This document shows, piece after piece, positions 35,403-43,428 of a stretch of DNA of 64,000 nucleotides (positions within the stretch are counted from its first letter, which is position 1; each line of letters begins with the position of its first letter). Position numbers and translations under genes: made by a program. Origin of the DNA: Isoptericola variabilis 225. Its GTDB lineage: Bacteria > Actinomycetota > Actinomycetes > Actinomycetales > Cellulomonadaceae. The notes under the pieces were generated by a model. It made no database searches, was not told where the DNA came from, and saw only the letters and a program-made list of their open reading frames with translations. The stretch spans positions 372,001-436,000 of the forward strand of contig NC_015588.1 in assembly GCF_000215105.1 (NCBI RefSeq), read 5' to 3'.

Positions 35403-35962
35403 GCGTCGGAGTCGTCGTCGCCCTGCTGGCGCTCGTCGCGGCGTCGCCCTGGTGGTGGGCGGACCACGCCGCCCGGCGCCGCACGGCGACGGTCGCCGTC
35501 GCGCCACCGCCGGGCCCCGGCCCGTCGCACGCCGCGGTCGCCGTCCCGGTGCTGCTCGAGCTGGTCGCGGCGGCCGTCCGGTCCGGCGCGGGGGTGCCGC
35601 GGGCGCTGCGCGCGACCGGCGACGCCGTCGGCGGCCCCGACGGCGCCGCGCTCGCACGGGCGGCCGACGCGCTCCGGCTCGGCGCGGACTGGGACACCGC
35701 CTGGCGCGAGGCCCCGGCACGGCTCGACGTCGTGCGGCGGGCGCTGCGCGGGGCATGGGCCGACGGCGCCGCGCCGACCGAGGCGCTGCGCGCCGCCGGG
35801 GCCGAGCACGCGCACGAGCGGCGGTCCGCCGCCCGGACTGCCGCGGGCCGCCTCGCGGTCCGGCTCGTGCTGCCGCTCGGCGCCTGCTTCCTGCCCGCCT
35901 TCGTGCTCGTGGGCCTCGTGCCCGTGCTGCTCGCGCTCGGCGTCGACCTGCTGTCGACCTGA
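35399..35962 (+). CDS. tadC: Tad platform protein TadC (T2SF domain)
   Basis: A 187-residue second platform protein. One N-terminal hydrophobic helix is followed by a T2SF bundle (LLELVAAAVRSGAGVPRALR, ARAADALRLGADWDTAW) and a C-terminal hydrophobic stretch (FLPAFVLVGLVPVLLALGV). Order and overlap with tadB identify it. A 74 bp gap with CCGACCGGCCGG repeats separates it from the pilin gene, which has its own strong ribosome site. Confidence 0.86.
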   Translation: MSVGVVVALLALVAASPWWWADHAARRRTATVAVAPPPGPGPSHAAVAVPVLLELVAAAVRSGAGVPRALRATGDAVGGPDGAALARAADALRLGADWDTAWREAPARLDVVRRALRGAWADGAAPTEALRAAGAEHAHERRSAARTAAGRLAVRLVLPLGACFLPAFVLVGLVPVLLALGVDLLST

Positions 35963-36036
35963 GCACCGACGTCCGGCCGACCGGCCGGCACACCCGTCCG
36001 GCCGACCGGCCGGACCGACACCCTCAGGAGGAACGC

Positions 36037-36228
36037 ATGACCACCGTCCCGAACACCGAGCCGGCCGTCGACGCGGCGACCGACCCGGAGGCCGGCCTGG
36101 CCACGGCCGAGTACGCGATCGCGACCGTCGCGGCGGTCGGCTTCGCCGGCCTGCTCATCGCGGTGCTGCGCAGCGACACCGTGCGCGGGCTGCTCGAAGG
36201 CATCATCAGCTCGGCGCTGTCGGTCTGA
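36037..36228 (+). CDS. flp: Flp-type pilin (DUF4244)
   Basis: A 63-residue prepilin, the structural subunit of the pilus. A short acidic leader ends at the processing region GLATAEYAIATVAAVGFAGL, where cleavage after Gly and the conserved Glu (E+5) precede the hydrophobic helix. DUF4244 is the actinobacterial Flp counterpart (Rv3656c in M. tuberculosis). AGGAGGAA lies seven bases before the ATG, the best ribosome site of the operon, fitting high expression. A prepilin peptidase is not encoded in the window. Confidence 0.9.
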   Translation: MTTVPNTEPAVDAATDPEAGLATAEYAIATVAAVGFAGLLIAVLRSDTVRGLLEGIISSALSV

Positions 36229-36593
36229 TGACGCGGCACCGTCGGACGGCACCGCACGGCCGGGAGCGGGGCTCGGTCACGGCCGAGCTCGCGGTCGGGC
36301 TGCCGGTCGTCGCGCTGCTGCTCGTCGCGGTGCTCACGCTCGCGGCCGCGTCCACGGCGCAGATGCGCGCCCTGGACGCGGCCCGGGCGGCCGCCCGGGC
36401 GCTCGCGGTCGGGGAGTCGGCGGCCGAGGCGAACGCCCTGGCGGTGCGTCTCGCCGGCGACGACACGGCCGTCAGCTACGCGCGCGACGGCGACTGGGTC
36501 GAGGTCACCGTGACGCGGCCCGTTGCGGGCGGCTGGCTCGCCGGCGCGCCGTTGCGCGCGAGCGGCGAGGCCGTGGCACGGGTCGAGCCGTGA
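36228..36593 (+). CDS. tadE: TadE-like minor pilin
   Basis: A 121-residue pseudopilin-like protein. After an Arg-rich leader comes RGSVTAELAVGLPVVALLLV, a TadE signature with the Glu of the processing site, then one hydrophobic helix and a small periplasm-side beta domain. Its start overlaps the flp stop (TGATG) and its stop overlaps the next gene, so translation is coupled. It matches Rv3655c by position. Confidence 0.88.
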   Translation: MTRHRRTAPHGRERGSVTAELAVGLPVVALLLVAVLTLAAASTAQMRALDAARAAARALAVGESAAEANALAVRLAGDDTAVSYARDGDWVEVTVTRPVAGGWLAGAPLRASGEAVARVEP

Positions 36594-36976
36594 GCACGGG
36601 ACGCGGCCCCGACCGCGAGCGCGGCGCGGGCACGGCCCTCGTGCTGGCGCTCGCCGCGGTGGTCGTGGTGCTCGTGCTCGCCGTCGCGGCGCTCGGCGCG
36701 GCGCAGCGTGCCCGCGGCGCTGCGCAGGCCGCGGCCGACCTCGGCGCGCTCGCCGCGGCGTCGGCCCTGCGGTACGGGGAGGACGCCTGCACCACGGCGA
36801 GCGCCGCCGTCGGGCGCAACGGCGCCGAGCTGGCCACGTGCGCGGTCGAGCCGGGCGGCGTGGTCCGCGTGAGCGCGACGCAGCCCGCCGTCGGCCCGCC
36901 GGGGTGGGCGGTCGCGCCGCTCGGCGAGGCGACCGCCGCCGCCCGCGCCGGGCCCGCGAGCGTCAGGACGGGTTGA
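36590..36976 (+). CDS. Helicase/secretion neighborhood TadE-like protein
   Basis: A 128-residue protein with N-terminal RGAGTALVLALAAVVVVLVL, a TadG/TadE-like membrane helix, then AQAAADLGALAAASALRYG and two cysteines that may form a disulfide. It corresponds to the last gene of the actinobacterial tad cluster (Rv3654c-like). The 3' end overlaps the convergent CitE-like gene by 14 bp. Confidence 0.85.
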   Translation: MSTGRGPDRERGAGTALVLALAAVVVVLVLAVAALGAAQRARGAAQAAADLGALAAASALRYGEDACTTASAAVGRNGAELATCAVEPGGVVRVSATQPAVGPPGWAVAPLGEATAAARAGPASVRTG

Positions 36977-37832
36977 CGCCGAACAGCGCAGCGCGTTCGC
37001 TGATGACCTTGGCGCGCGCGAGGCGGGGCTTGTCCGAACCGTCGCGGATCACCGACCCGGCCGCGGCGAAGTCCGCGAGGAAGTCGAGCGCCCAGGCGAC
37101 GTCGGCCGGCGTCGGGCTGAAGGACTCGTTGATGACCGCGGGCTGCTCGAGGTCCAGGCACAGCTTGCCCGTCATGCCGAGCGCGACCGCGTCGCCCGAC
37201 TGCTCGCGCAGCAGCGGGTGGCTCGAGCCGACGGTCGGGCCGTCGATCGGTCCCGGCAGGCCGCCGATGCGGCTCGCGGTCACGAGGCGCGAGCGCGGGT
37301 AGGCCATGGCGAGCGCCTCGTTGGCGGTGCCCGTGTCACGGCGGTAGTCGCCCGAGCCGAACGCGAGCCGGAAGGCGCCGGGCGCGCGGGCGATGCTCAC
37401 GGCGTCCTCGATGCCGAGCGCCGACTCGACGAGCGGGATGACGGGCAGGTGGCCCCCGAGGCGCTGGACCGTGTCGACGACCTGGTCGGGGCTCTCGGTC
37501 TTGGCCAGCATGACGCCGCACAGGCCGTGCGCGTCGCGCAGGGTGCGGACGTCGTCGGCCCACGCCTGCGAGCCGCGCTCGTTGATGCGCACCCAGGCGC
37601 GGCCGCCGCGGGAGAACCACTCGAGCACCTTGGCCCGCGCCTCGTCCTTGCGGCTGTCGTCGACGGCGTCCTCGCAGTCGAGGATGACCTGGTCGGCGCG
37701 CGACAGCTGGGCGTCGTCGAAGACGTCGTCGCGCAGCGCGTTGATCAGCAGCCAGGAACGGGCGTTGCGGGCGTCGACGCGCGTCTGCTCCCGGGTACGG
37801 CGGCGCTCGTCGAGGGGGGTGTCGGTAGTCAC
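36963..37832 (-). CDS. HpcH/HpaI aldolase / CitE-like lyase
   Basis: A 289-residue TIM-barrel protein of the CitE-like family. Typical features are RSWLLINALRDDVFDDAQLS, the metal-binding DCEDAV, AWVRINERGSQAW and the second acidic site LVESALGIEDA. Stand-alone CitE-like enzymes act on CoA thioesters such as malyl- or citramalyl-CoA; no citrate lyase subunits are nearby, so the substrate is open. The GTG start overlaps the helicase stop (GTGA), so it is translationally coupled to the helicase gene. Confidence 0.87.
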   Translation of the reverse strand: MTTDTPLDERRRTREQTRVDARNARSWLLINALRDDVFDDAQLSRADQVILDCEDAVDDSRKDEARAKVLEWFSRGGRAWVRINERGSQAWADDVRTLRDAHGLCGVMLAKTESPDQVVDTVQRLGGHLPVIPLVESALGIEDAVSIARAPGAFRLAFGSGDYRRDTGTANEALAMAYPRSRLVTASRIGGLPGPIDGPTVGSSHPLLREQSGDAVALGMTGKLCLDLEQPAVINESFSPTPADVAWALDFLADFAAAGSVIRDGSDKPRLARAKVISERAALFGVNPS

Positions 37833-40447
37833 CCGTCGATCGTATGGGCCTGCGGCGCGTGGCTCAGCACCGCATCCAACAACCGCACCGCGGCGTCCTT
37901 GTCGAGCGGGGAGTTGTAGTTGCCGCACTTGGGCGACTGGACGCACGCCGGGCACCCGTCGGAGCACGGGCACGCCGCGATCGCGTCGCGCGTCGCGCTC
38001 AACCACGTCGCGCCGAGCTCGAACCCGCGCTCGGCGAAGCCGGCCCCGCCCGGGTAGGCGTCGTAGACGAACACGGTCGCCTGCCCGGTGTCGGCGTGCA
38101 GCTCGGTCGACACCCCGCCCAGGTCCCAGCGGTCGCACGTCGCGAGGAGCGGCAGCAGCCCGATCGACGCGTGCTCGGCCGCGTGCAGCGCCCCGGGCGC
38201 CTCCTCGGGCGACACGCCCGCCGCGCGCAGCACGAAGTCCGGCACCGACCACCACACCGCCGTCGTGCTCAGGGTGCGCGAGGGCAGGTCGAGCGCCTCG
38301 GTGCCGAGGACCTGCATGTCGGGGATGCGGCGCCGCTGGAAGCTGACGACCTGGCTCGTCACCTCGACCGGCCCGAGACCCCACGTGACGGGGCCCCACT
38401 CGCGCTCGACGACCGGGCGCGACCCCTCGGGCGCGTGCTCGTCGATCGCGATCTCCATGACCTCGCGCGACCAGGTGCCGTGGTCCACGTCGCGGCGCAC
38501 CACGAGCGCGACGCGGTCCGTCAGGTCGAGGTGGTCGACGACGTAGGTCACGCCCTGGTGCGTGTACACCGCGCCGTCGTGCACCTGCCCGTCCGCCGAG
38601 CCCGCGTCGACCGTGCCGAGCAGCCGGCCGGTCGTCGCCTCGACCACGCGGACCGGCTGCCCGCCCGAGCCGCGCAGGTCCGCCATGCCTGACGCCGGCT
38701 GCGCGTGCGTCCAGTACCAGCCCGACGGCCTGCGGCGCAGCAGCCCGCGCGCCACGAGGACGTCGAGCACCTCGCGGACCCGTTCGGGATCGCCGAACGC
38801 GGGCAGGTCCTCCGCGCGCAGCGGCACCTCCTGGGCGGCGGCGCACAGCTGCGGCGCGAGCACGTAGGGGTTCGCGGGGTCGAACACCGTCGCCTCGAGC
38901 GGGGCGTCGAAGACGGCCTCCGGGTGGGTGACGAGGTACGTGTCGAGCGGATCCTCGCGCGCGACGAACGCCACGAGCCCGTCCGCACCCGCCCGGCCGG
39001 CGCGCCCCGCCTGCTGCCACAGCGACATGCGCGTGCCCGGCCAGCCGGCGATGAGCACCGCGTCCAGCCCCGAGATGTCGACGCCGAGCTCGAGCGCGTT
39101 CGTCGTCGCCAGGCCGAGCAGCGCGCCGGTGCGCAGCGCGTGCTCGAGCTCGCGGCGCTCCTCGGGCAGGTACCCGCCCCGGTACGCGGCGACGCGGCGG
39201 GACAGCTCGGTCGACACCGGCCGCAGGTGGTCGCGCGCCTGCTGCGCCACCGACTCGGCCCCGCGCCGGGACCGGGTGAACGCGAGCGTGCGCGCACCTG
39301 CGGCGGCGAGATCGGCCAGCAGGTCGGCCGCCTCCGCCGTCGCCGAGCGGCGCGGGTGCTCGGCCGCCGCGCGCTCCGTCACGACCGGCTCCGTCTCGCG
39401 CTCGGTGTGGTCGGCGTCGAGCGGGTCCGGCAGGGCCCACGGGTCGTCGGCGTGGTCGGGGCCGTCGGGCGAGGCCTTCGTGCGCTCGAACCCGTACGTG
39501 CCGATCTCGGGCGGCAGCCACAGCGCGACCGTCCGCCGCCCTGCGGGCGAGGTGTCCCGCGTGACCGCGGTGACGTCGTCGGGCCGCACCCCGAGCAGGC
39601 GTGCGGCGCTCGCGGCTGGCTGCGCCGTCGTCGCGCTCGCCACCACGAAGACGATGTCAGAACCCTGGTGGGCCTGAGCCCACTGGGTTTCTGACACGCG
39701 GTAGTGCGCCGCGAGGCGGGTCAGGCGGCGCAGGACGAGCGACACGTGGGCGCCGAAGACGCCGCGGTACGCGTGGCCCTCGTCGACGACGACGTAGCGC
39801 AGCCCGCGCAGGAACCGCGCCCACCGGCGGTGGTTCGGCAGCAGCGAGAAGTGCAGGAAGTCGGGGTTGGTGAGGACGACGTCCGCGTGCTCCTGGACCC
39901 AGCGCCGCTCCTCGGTCGGGGTGTCGCCGTCGCACGTCGACACGCGCACCCGGCCCCGGGCGGACGGTGCCGCGCCCCCCGACCCCGGGACGGCGTCGAG
40001 CAGCCGCTCGAGCGCCGCGAGCTGGTCGGCCGCGAGCGCCTTGGTGGGGGAGAGGTAGAGCACCGACCCCCGCGTGGTCGTGGACTCGATGCGTCCCGGG
40101 TCGAGCGTCCCGGCGGCGACGTCGCCGCGCACCGCGGTGAGCGCGGGCAGCCAGAACGCGAGCGACTTGCCCGACCCCGTCGACGTCGCGAGCGCCACGT
40201 GCCGCCCGTGCCACGCGGCGTCGGCCGCCTCCACCTGGTGCACCCACGGCCGCTCGACGCCGAGCGCCCGGTACGCGGCGACGACCGACGGGTCCGCCCA
40301 CGCGGGCCAGTCCGCCGTCTCCCCGGTGCGGGCGGGGAACGTGCGGACGTGCGTGAGCCGGTCCGCGCGCGCACCGCGGGCGGTCAGGACCTCGAGCAGC
40401 GGGTGCCGGGTCACTGCCGTCGGGGCGTCGAGGTGGTCGGCGGGCAC
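37829..40447 (-). CDS. DEAH-type helicase of the Tad neighborhood, DUF1998 C-terminus
   Basis: An 872-residue superfamily 2 helicase of the actinobacterial 'helicase/secretion neighborhood' family (Rv3649-like). Motif I is ATSTGSGKSLAF, motif II VVDEGHAYRG, motif III VASAT, and the second RecA domain has GLATTNALELGVDISGLDAV and QQAGRAGRAG. The C-terminal DUF1998 region carries four cysteines (CPCSDGCPACVQSPKCGN), as in MrfA-type DNA repair helicases. Residues 251-265, between motifs II and III, are encoded by a copy of palindromic element P and have no counterpart in the family as I know it. GTG 40447 begins the conserved domain; no ribosome site is obvious. Confidence 0.93.
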   Translation of the reverse strand: MPADHLDAPTAVTRHPLLEVLTARGARADRLTHVRTFPARTGETADWPAWADPSVVAAYRALGVERPWVHQVEAADAAWHGRHVALATSTGSGKSLAFWLPALTAVRGDVAAGTLDPGRIESTTTRGSVLYLSPTKALAADQLAALERLLDAVPGSGGAAPSARGRVRVSTCDGDTPTEERRWVQEHADVVLTNPDFLHFSLLPNHRRWARFLRGLRYVVVDEGHAYRGVFGAHVSLVLRRLTRLAAHYRVSETQWAQAHQGSDIVFVVASATTAQPAASAARLLGVRPDDVTAVTRDTSPAGRRTVALWLPPEIGTYGFERTKASPDGPDHADDPWALPDPLDADHTERETEPVVTERAAAEHPRRSATAEAADLLADLAAAGARTLAFTRSRRGAESVAQQARDHLRPVSTELSRRVAAYRGGYLPEERRELEHALRTGALLGLATTNALELGVDISGLDAVLIAGWPGTRMSLWQQAGRAGRAGADGLVAFVAREDPLDTYLVTHPEAVFDAPLEATVFDPANPYVLAPQLCAAAQEVPLRAEDLPAFGDPERVREVLDVLVARGLLRRRPSGWYWTHAQPASGMADLRGSGGQPVRVVEATTGRLLGTVDAGSADGQVHDGAVYTHQGVTYVVDHLDLTDRVALVVRRDVDHGTWSREVMEIAIDEHAPEGSRPVVEREWGPVTWGLGPVEVTSQVVSFQRRRIPDMQVLGTEALDLPSRTLSTTAVWWSVPDFVLRAAGVSPEEAPGALHAAEHASIGLLPLLATCDRWDLGGVSTELHADTGQATVFVYDAYPGGAGFAERGFELGATWLSATRDAIAACPCSDGCPACVQSPKCGNYNSPLDKDAAVRLLDAVLSHAPQAHTIDG
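39655..39696. repeat. Palindromic element P, copy 5, in frame inside the helicase gene
   Basis: TGTCAGAACC to GGTTTCTGACA spans 42 bp, exactly 14 codons, within the helicase reading frame. Read on the minus strand it encodes SETQWAQAHQGSD, residues 252-264. The stem has base changes on both sides compared with other copies (CCC with GGG), so pairing is retained. The helicase frame continues unbroken through it. Confidence 0.92.
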
Positions 40448-40469
40448 GCTCGACAGTCTCGCACCGGCG

Positions 40470-40565
40470 CGAGGTAGCGAAGCGTCGCCGAGATAGCGAC
40501 CCGTCGTCGTCCGGACCCGGGAATCCGGCGACCGGTCGCTACCTCGGCGACGGATCGCTACCTCG
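40470..40565. repeat. Phased inverted repeat array B
   Basis: A small member of the GCGAGGTAGCGC family. Two left units (CGAGGTAGCGA at 40470 and CGAGATAGCGA at 40489) and two right units (TCGCTACCTCGGCG at 40536 and 40555) each repeat with a 19 bp period, around a central CCGGACCCGGGAATCCGG hairpin. It lies just after the M18 aminopeptidase stop codon (40573) and 22 bp before the helicase start, both on the minus strand. Confidence 0.85.
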
Positions 40566-40572
40566 GCGCAGG

Positions 40573-41880
40573 TCAGCCCACCAGCACCGCGCCCATCGCC
40601 CGGGAGAGGTACCACGGGTCGACGACGGCGGTGAGCTCGCGCGCGGAGTGCATCGACAGGATCGCGGCGCCCACGTCGACCACCCGGATGCCGAGGCGTG
40701 TGGCGGTGATCGGGCCGATCGTCGAGCCGCAGGGGATCGCGTTGTTCGACACGAACTCCTGGCTCGGCACGCCCGCCGCCGCGCAGGCGGCGTGCCAGCG
40801 GGCGGCACCGTGCGCGTCGCTCGCGTAGCGCTGGTTCGCGTTGAGCTTGAGGATCGGCCCGCCGCCCGCGACCGGCCGGTTGACGGGGTCGTGCCGCTCG
40901 CCGTAGTTCGGGTGCACCGCGTGCCCGACGTCGGACGACACGCACAGCGACGACGCGAAGGCGCGGCGGCGGTCCTCGTCGCCCGCGCCGAGCGCCGCGG
41001 AGACCCGGCCGAGCACGTCCTCGAGGAACGGGCCGGCCGCGCCCGACCGCGACTCCGAGCCGAGCTCCTCGTGGTCGAACGCCGCGAGGACCGCGACGCC
41101 CGTGAGGTCCTCGGGCGCCGCGCCGAGCAGCGCGACGAGCGCGGCGTGCGTCGAGAGCAGGTTGTCGAGGCGGCCCGAGGCCCACAGCGTCCCGCCCGCG
41201 CCGAACGCCCGCGGCGGCTGCGTGTCCGCGACCATGACGTCGTGGCCCACGACGTCCGCGGCCCGCACCGGCGCCTCGGCGCTCGCGGCCAGCGCCTCGA
41301 GCACGTCCGCCGACGACTCGGCGAGCCCGACCACCGGCTGCGTGTGGCGCTGCTTGTCGAGCGTGAGGCCGTCGTTGACCTGCCGGTCGAGGTGGATCGC
41401 GAGCTGCGGGATGCGCGCGAACGGCCCGGTCCGCACGAGGTGCTCGGCGCCGTCCCGGGTGACCACCCGTCCGGCGAGCTCGAGCTCGCGGTCGAGCCAC
41501 GAGTTGAGCAGCGGCCCGCCGTAAACCTCGACGCCGGCCTGGACCCAGCCGCCGTTCGTCGTCGTCGGGCGGGGCTTGAGCTTGAAGCCGGGGGAGTCGG
41601 TGTGCGTGCCGAGGACGGTGAACGGCGTGGTCGGCCCGGCCGACGGCGGCACCACGACGGCGATCGCCGCGCCGTCGCGCACGACGACGTAGCGTCCGCC
41701 CGGGGCGACGTCCCACGCGGCGGTCTCGTCGAGGCGGGTGAAGCCCGCCGCCTCGGCGCGGCGGGCCACCTCGGCAGCCGCGTGGTACGACGACGGCGAG
41801 GCGGTCACGAAGGCGCCGAGGTCCTCGGCGTGGGCGAGGGCGGCGTCGGGCACGGGTGCGGGAGCGACGTTCTCGGGCAT
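40573..41880 (-). CDS. apeB: M18 aspartyl aminopeptidase
   Basis: A 435-residue cytosolic aminopeptidase with two zinc ions that removes acidic N-terminal residues. The metal ligands lie in VLGTHTDSPGFKLKP (His), SGRLDNL (bridging Asp), FDHEELGSESRSGA (catalytic Glu pair) and, at the end, LSMHSARE (His). Length and order match M18 enzymes. It is followed by repeat array B and preceded by the sigma factor module on the same strand. Confidence 0.93.
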   Translation of the reverse strand: MPENVAPAPVPDAALAHAEDLGAFVTASPSSYHAAAEVARRAEAAGFTRLDETAAWDVAPGGRYVVVRDGAAIAVVVPPSAGPTTPFTVLGTHTDSPGFKLKPRPTTTNGGWVQAGVEVYGGPLLNSWLDRELELAGRVVTRDGAEHLVRTGPFARIPQLAIHLDRQVNDGLTLDKQRHTQPVVGLAESSADVLEALAASAEAPVRAADVVGHDVMVADTQPPRAFGAGGTLWASGRLDNLLSTHAALVALLGAAPEDLTGVAVLAAFDHEELGSESRSGAAGPFLEDVLGRVSAALGAGDEDRRRAFASSLCVSSDVGHAVHPNYGERHDPVNRPVAGGGPILKLNANQRYASDAHGAARWHAACAAAGVPSQEFVSNNAIPCGSTIGPITATRLGIRVVDVGAAILSMHSARELTAVVDPWYLSRAMGAVLVG

Positions 41881-41936
41881 GCGCGCATCCTCCCACGAGG
41901 GTTCTCCGACGTGCCGTCGAGCGCCGAGGAGAACGG

Positions 41937-42824
41937 TCAGTCGCCGCCGATGAAGTACTGCCAGGTGCCGTCCTCGTGGATCCCGAGCCGCCAGCCGTGG
42001 TAGCTGCCCTGGGTCAGCCGCATCTCCTCGGCGAGCTCCTCCGAGATGATCCCGGCGTCGACGATCTCCTGCCACGCCTCGTCGGACCCGACCCACTCCT
42101 CGCTGTGCACGCGCGGCCACGCGTACGTGTACGGGCCCTGGTCGTCCGCCGGGGTCGCGACCCAGCGCGTCCCGGTGATGAGTCGGACGAGGATCGCGTA
42201 CCTGTCCTCGTACTGCTCGGCGTCGGGCAGGGCCCAGAACTCCTCCGGCCCCGTGCTGCCGAACGTCAGCGACGTGCCGTCCTCGGCGCTCATCGCCGCG
42301 AGCGCCTCGTCGTCGCACGCGAGTGCCGCCGCGAGGATCTGCTGCGCCGTCTCCGCGGCGGGGGCGGGCAGCACGGACAGGTCAGGCGTCTCGACGTCGA
42401 GGCCGGCGGCGGAGCAGTCGTCCGCCGCGGGCACGTCGGACGGCGAGGCGTCCGGCGCCGGTTCGCTCGCCTCGGTGGACGGCTCGGTGCTCGGCTCGGT
42501 GGACGGCGTGTCCGACGGCGTCGGTTCGACGCTCGGCGTCTCGGACGGCGTGGGCGTCTGCGCGGGCTGCGGCAGGACGAGCGGCTCGTCGGGCAGCAGC
42601 GTCGCGCCGCCGGCGCCGAGTCCTCCGGCCACCACGAGCGTCGTGGCGCCGATGCCCGCCTTCTTCGCGGCCCGACGCCGCCGCACGCGGGTCCGTACCG
42701 CGCCGATCCTGTCCTCGATGGCGGTCGCCGCGGCGGCCTGGCCGGCCATGCCGCCGAGGACGCGGTGCAGCGTCTCGCCCAGCTGCCCGTCGGCCCAGTC
42801 GTCGCGCGCGTGGTTCGTGCTCAT
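41937..42824 (-). CDS. Membrane protein paired with the ECF sigma factor
   Basis: A 295-residue protein. A cytoplasmic N-terminal region (residues 1-55) is followed by one hydrophobic helix (AGIGATTLVVAGGLGAGGATL), then a Pro/Ser/Thr/Glu-rich stalk with repeated TPS and TEPS units, and an extracytoplasmic domain with two cysteines ending in LGIHEDGTWQYFIGGD. Its start overlaps the sigma factor stop (ATGA). The position and topology suggest an anti-sigma or sensor role, although no ZAS zinc motif (HxxxCxxC) is present. Confidence 0.75.
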   Translation of the reverse strand: MSTNHARDDWADGQLGETLHRVLGGMAGQAAAATAIEDRIGAVRTRVRRRRAAKKAGIGATTLVVAGGLGAGGATLLPDEPLVLPQPAQTPTPSETPSVEPTPSDTPSTEPSTEPSTEASEPAPDASPSDVPAADDCSAAGLDVETPDLSVLPAPAAETAQQILAAALACDDEALAAMSAEDGTSLTFGSTGPEEFWALPDAEQYEDRYAILVRLITGTRWVATPADDQGPYTYAWPRVHSEEWVGSDEAWQEIVDAGIISEELAEEMRLTQGSYHGWRLGIHEDGTWQYFIGGD

Positions 42825-43369
42825 CGTGCCGCCCTCCCGTCCGTCGTCGTCTGGTGCGGAACCTGCAGGACGCCTCGCAGGGTGGCGGTGGCGTCGGCGA
42901 GGTAGCGCTTGACCGTCCCCTGCGCGAGGCCGAGCGCCTCGGCGATCTGCGGCACCGTGAGGTCCTCGAAGTACCGCAGCACCACGCACGCCCGCTCCCG
43001 GGGGGCGAGCCGGGCGAGCGCCGCCGCGACGTCCGCCCGCGCCGTCACGCCCGACTCCGGGCCGCGTGTCCGTTCGTCGGCCGCGACGAGGTGCTTCACG
43101 CCCGACCAGCGCCGCCGACGGCGGTACTCGTCGAGGTAGAGCGTGAGGATCGCACGTCGCACGTACGCCTCGGTGGTGCCGCCGCCGTCCAACGGGTGCA
43201 CGCCGCTCGTGCCCTCGCGTCGCCGCAGCCGCGAGAAGACCTTGACCAGGGCGTCCTGGACCAGGTCCTCGGCGTACCGCTGGTCGCCGCAGAGCACGTA
43301 GGCGTACCCGACGAGCGCCCGGCCGCGGTGCTCGGCCAGTGTGGCGAGCTCCTGCTCCCAGGGGGCCAT
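42821..43369 (-). CDS. ECF RNA polymerase sigma factor, SigE-like actinobacterial family
   Basis: A 182-residue sigma-70 factor of the extracytoplasmic function group. Region 2 is visible as GYAYVLCGDQRYAEDLVQDALVKVFSRL and region 4 as ARLAPRERACVVLRYFEDLT with the helix-turn-helix VPQIAEALGLAQGTVKRYLA. ATG 43369 is chosen because GGAGGAGG lies just before it; the upstream GTG 43393 is less likely. It is coupled to the membrane protein behind it, a usual sigma/anti-sigma arrangement. Confidence 0.92.
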   Translation of the reverse strand: MAPWEQELATLAEHRGRALVGYAYVLCGDQRYAEDLVQDALVKVFSRLRRREGTSGVHPLDGGGTTEAYVRRAILTLYLDEYRRRRRWSGVKHLVAADERTRGPESGVTARADVAAALARLAPRERACVVLRYFEDLTVPQIAEALGLAQGTVKRYLADATATLRGVLQVPHQTTTDGRAAR

Positions 43370-43428
43370 GGGTCCTCCTCCGTGTGCCTTCACCCACCAT
43401 GACGCACGGGAGGCCTCGACGGTTGGGG

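Noticed and set aside
42896..42910. Extra unit of the GCGAGGTAGCGC family inside the sigma factor gene
   Set aside because: It is a single core that simply encodes Arg-Tyr-Leu-Ala in the conserved region 4 helix; no inverted partner or phased neighbour exists. The same applies to partial matches near 692 and 21730.
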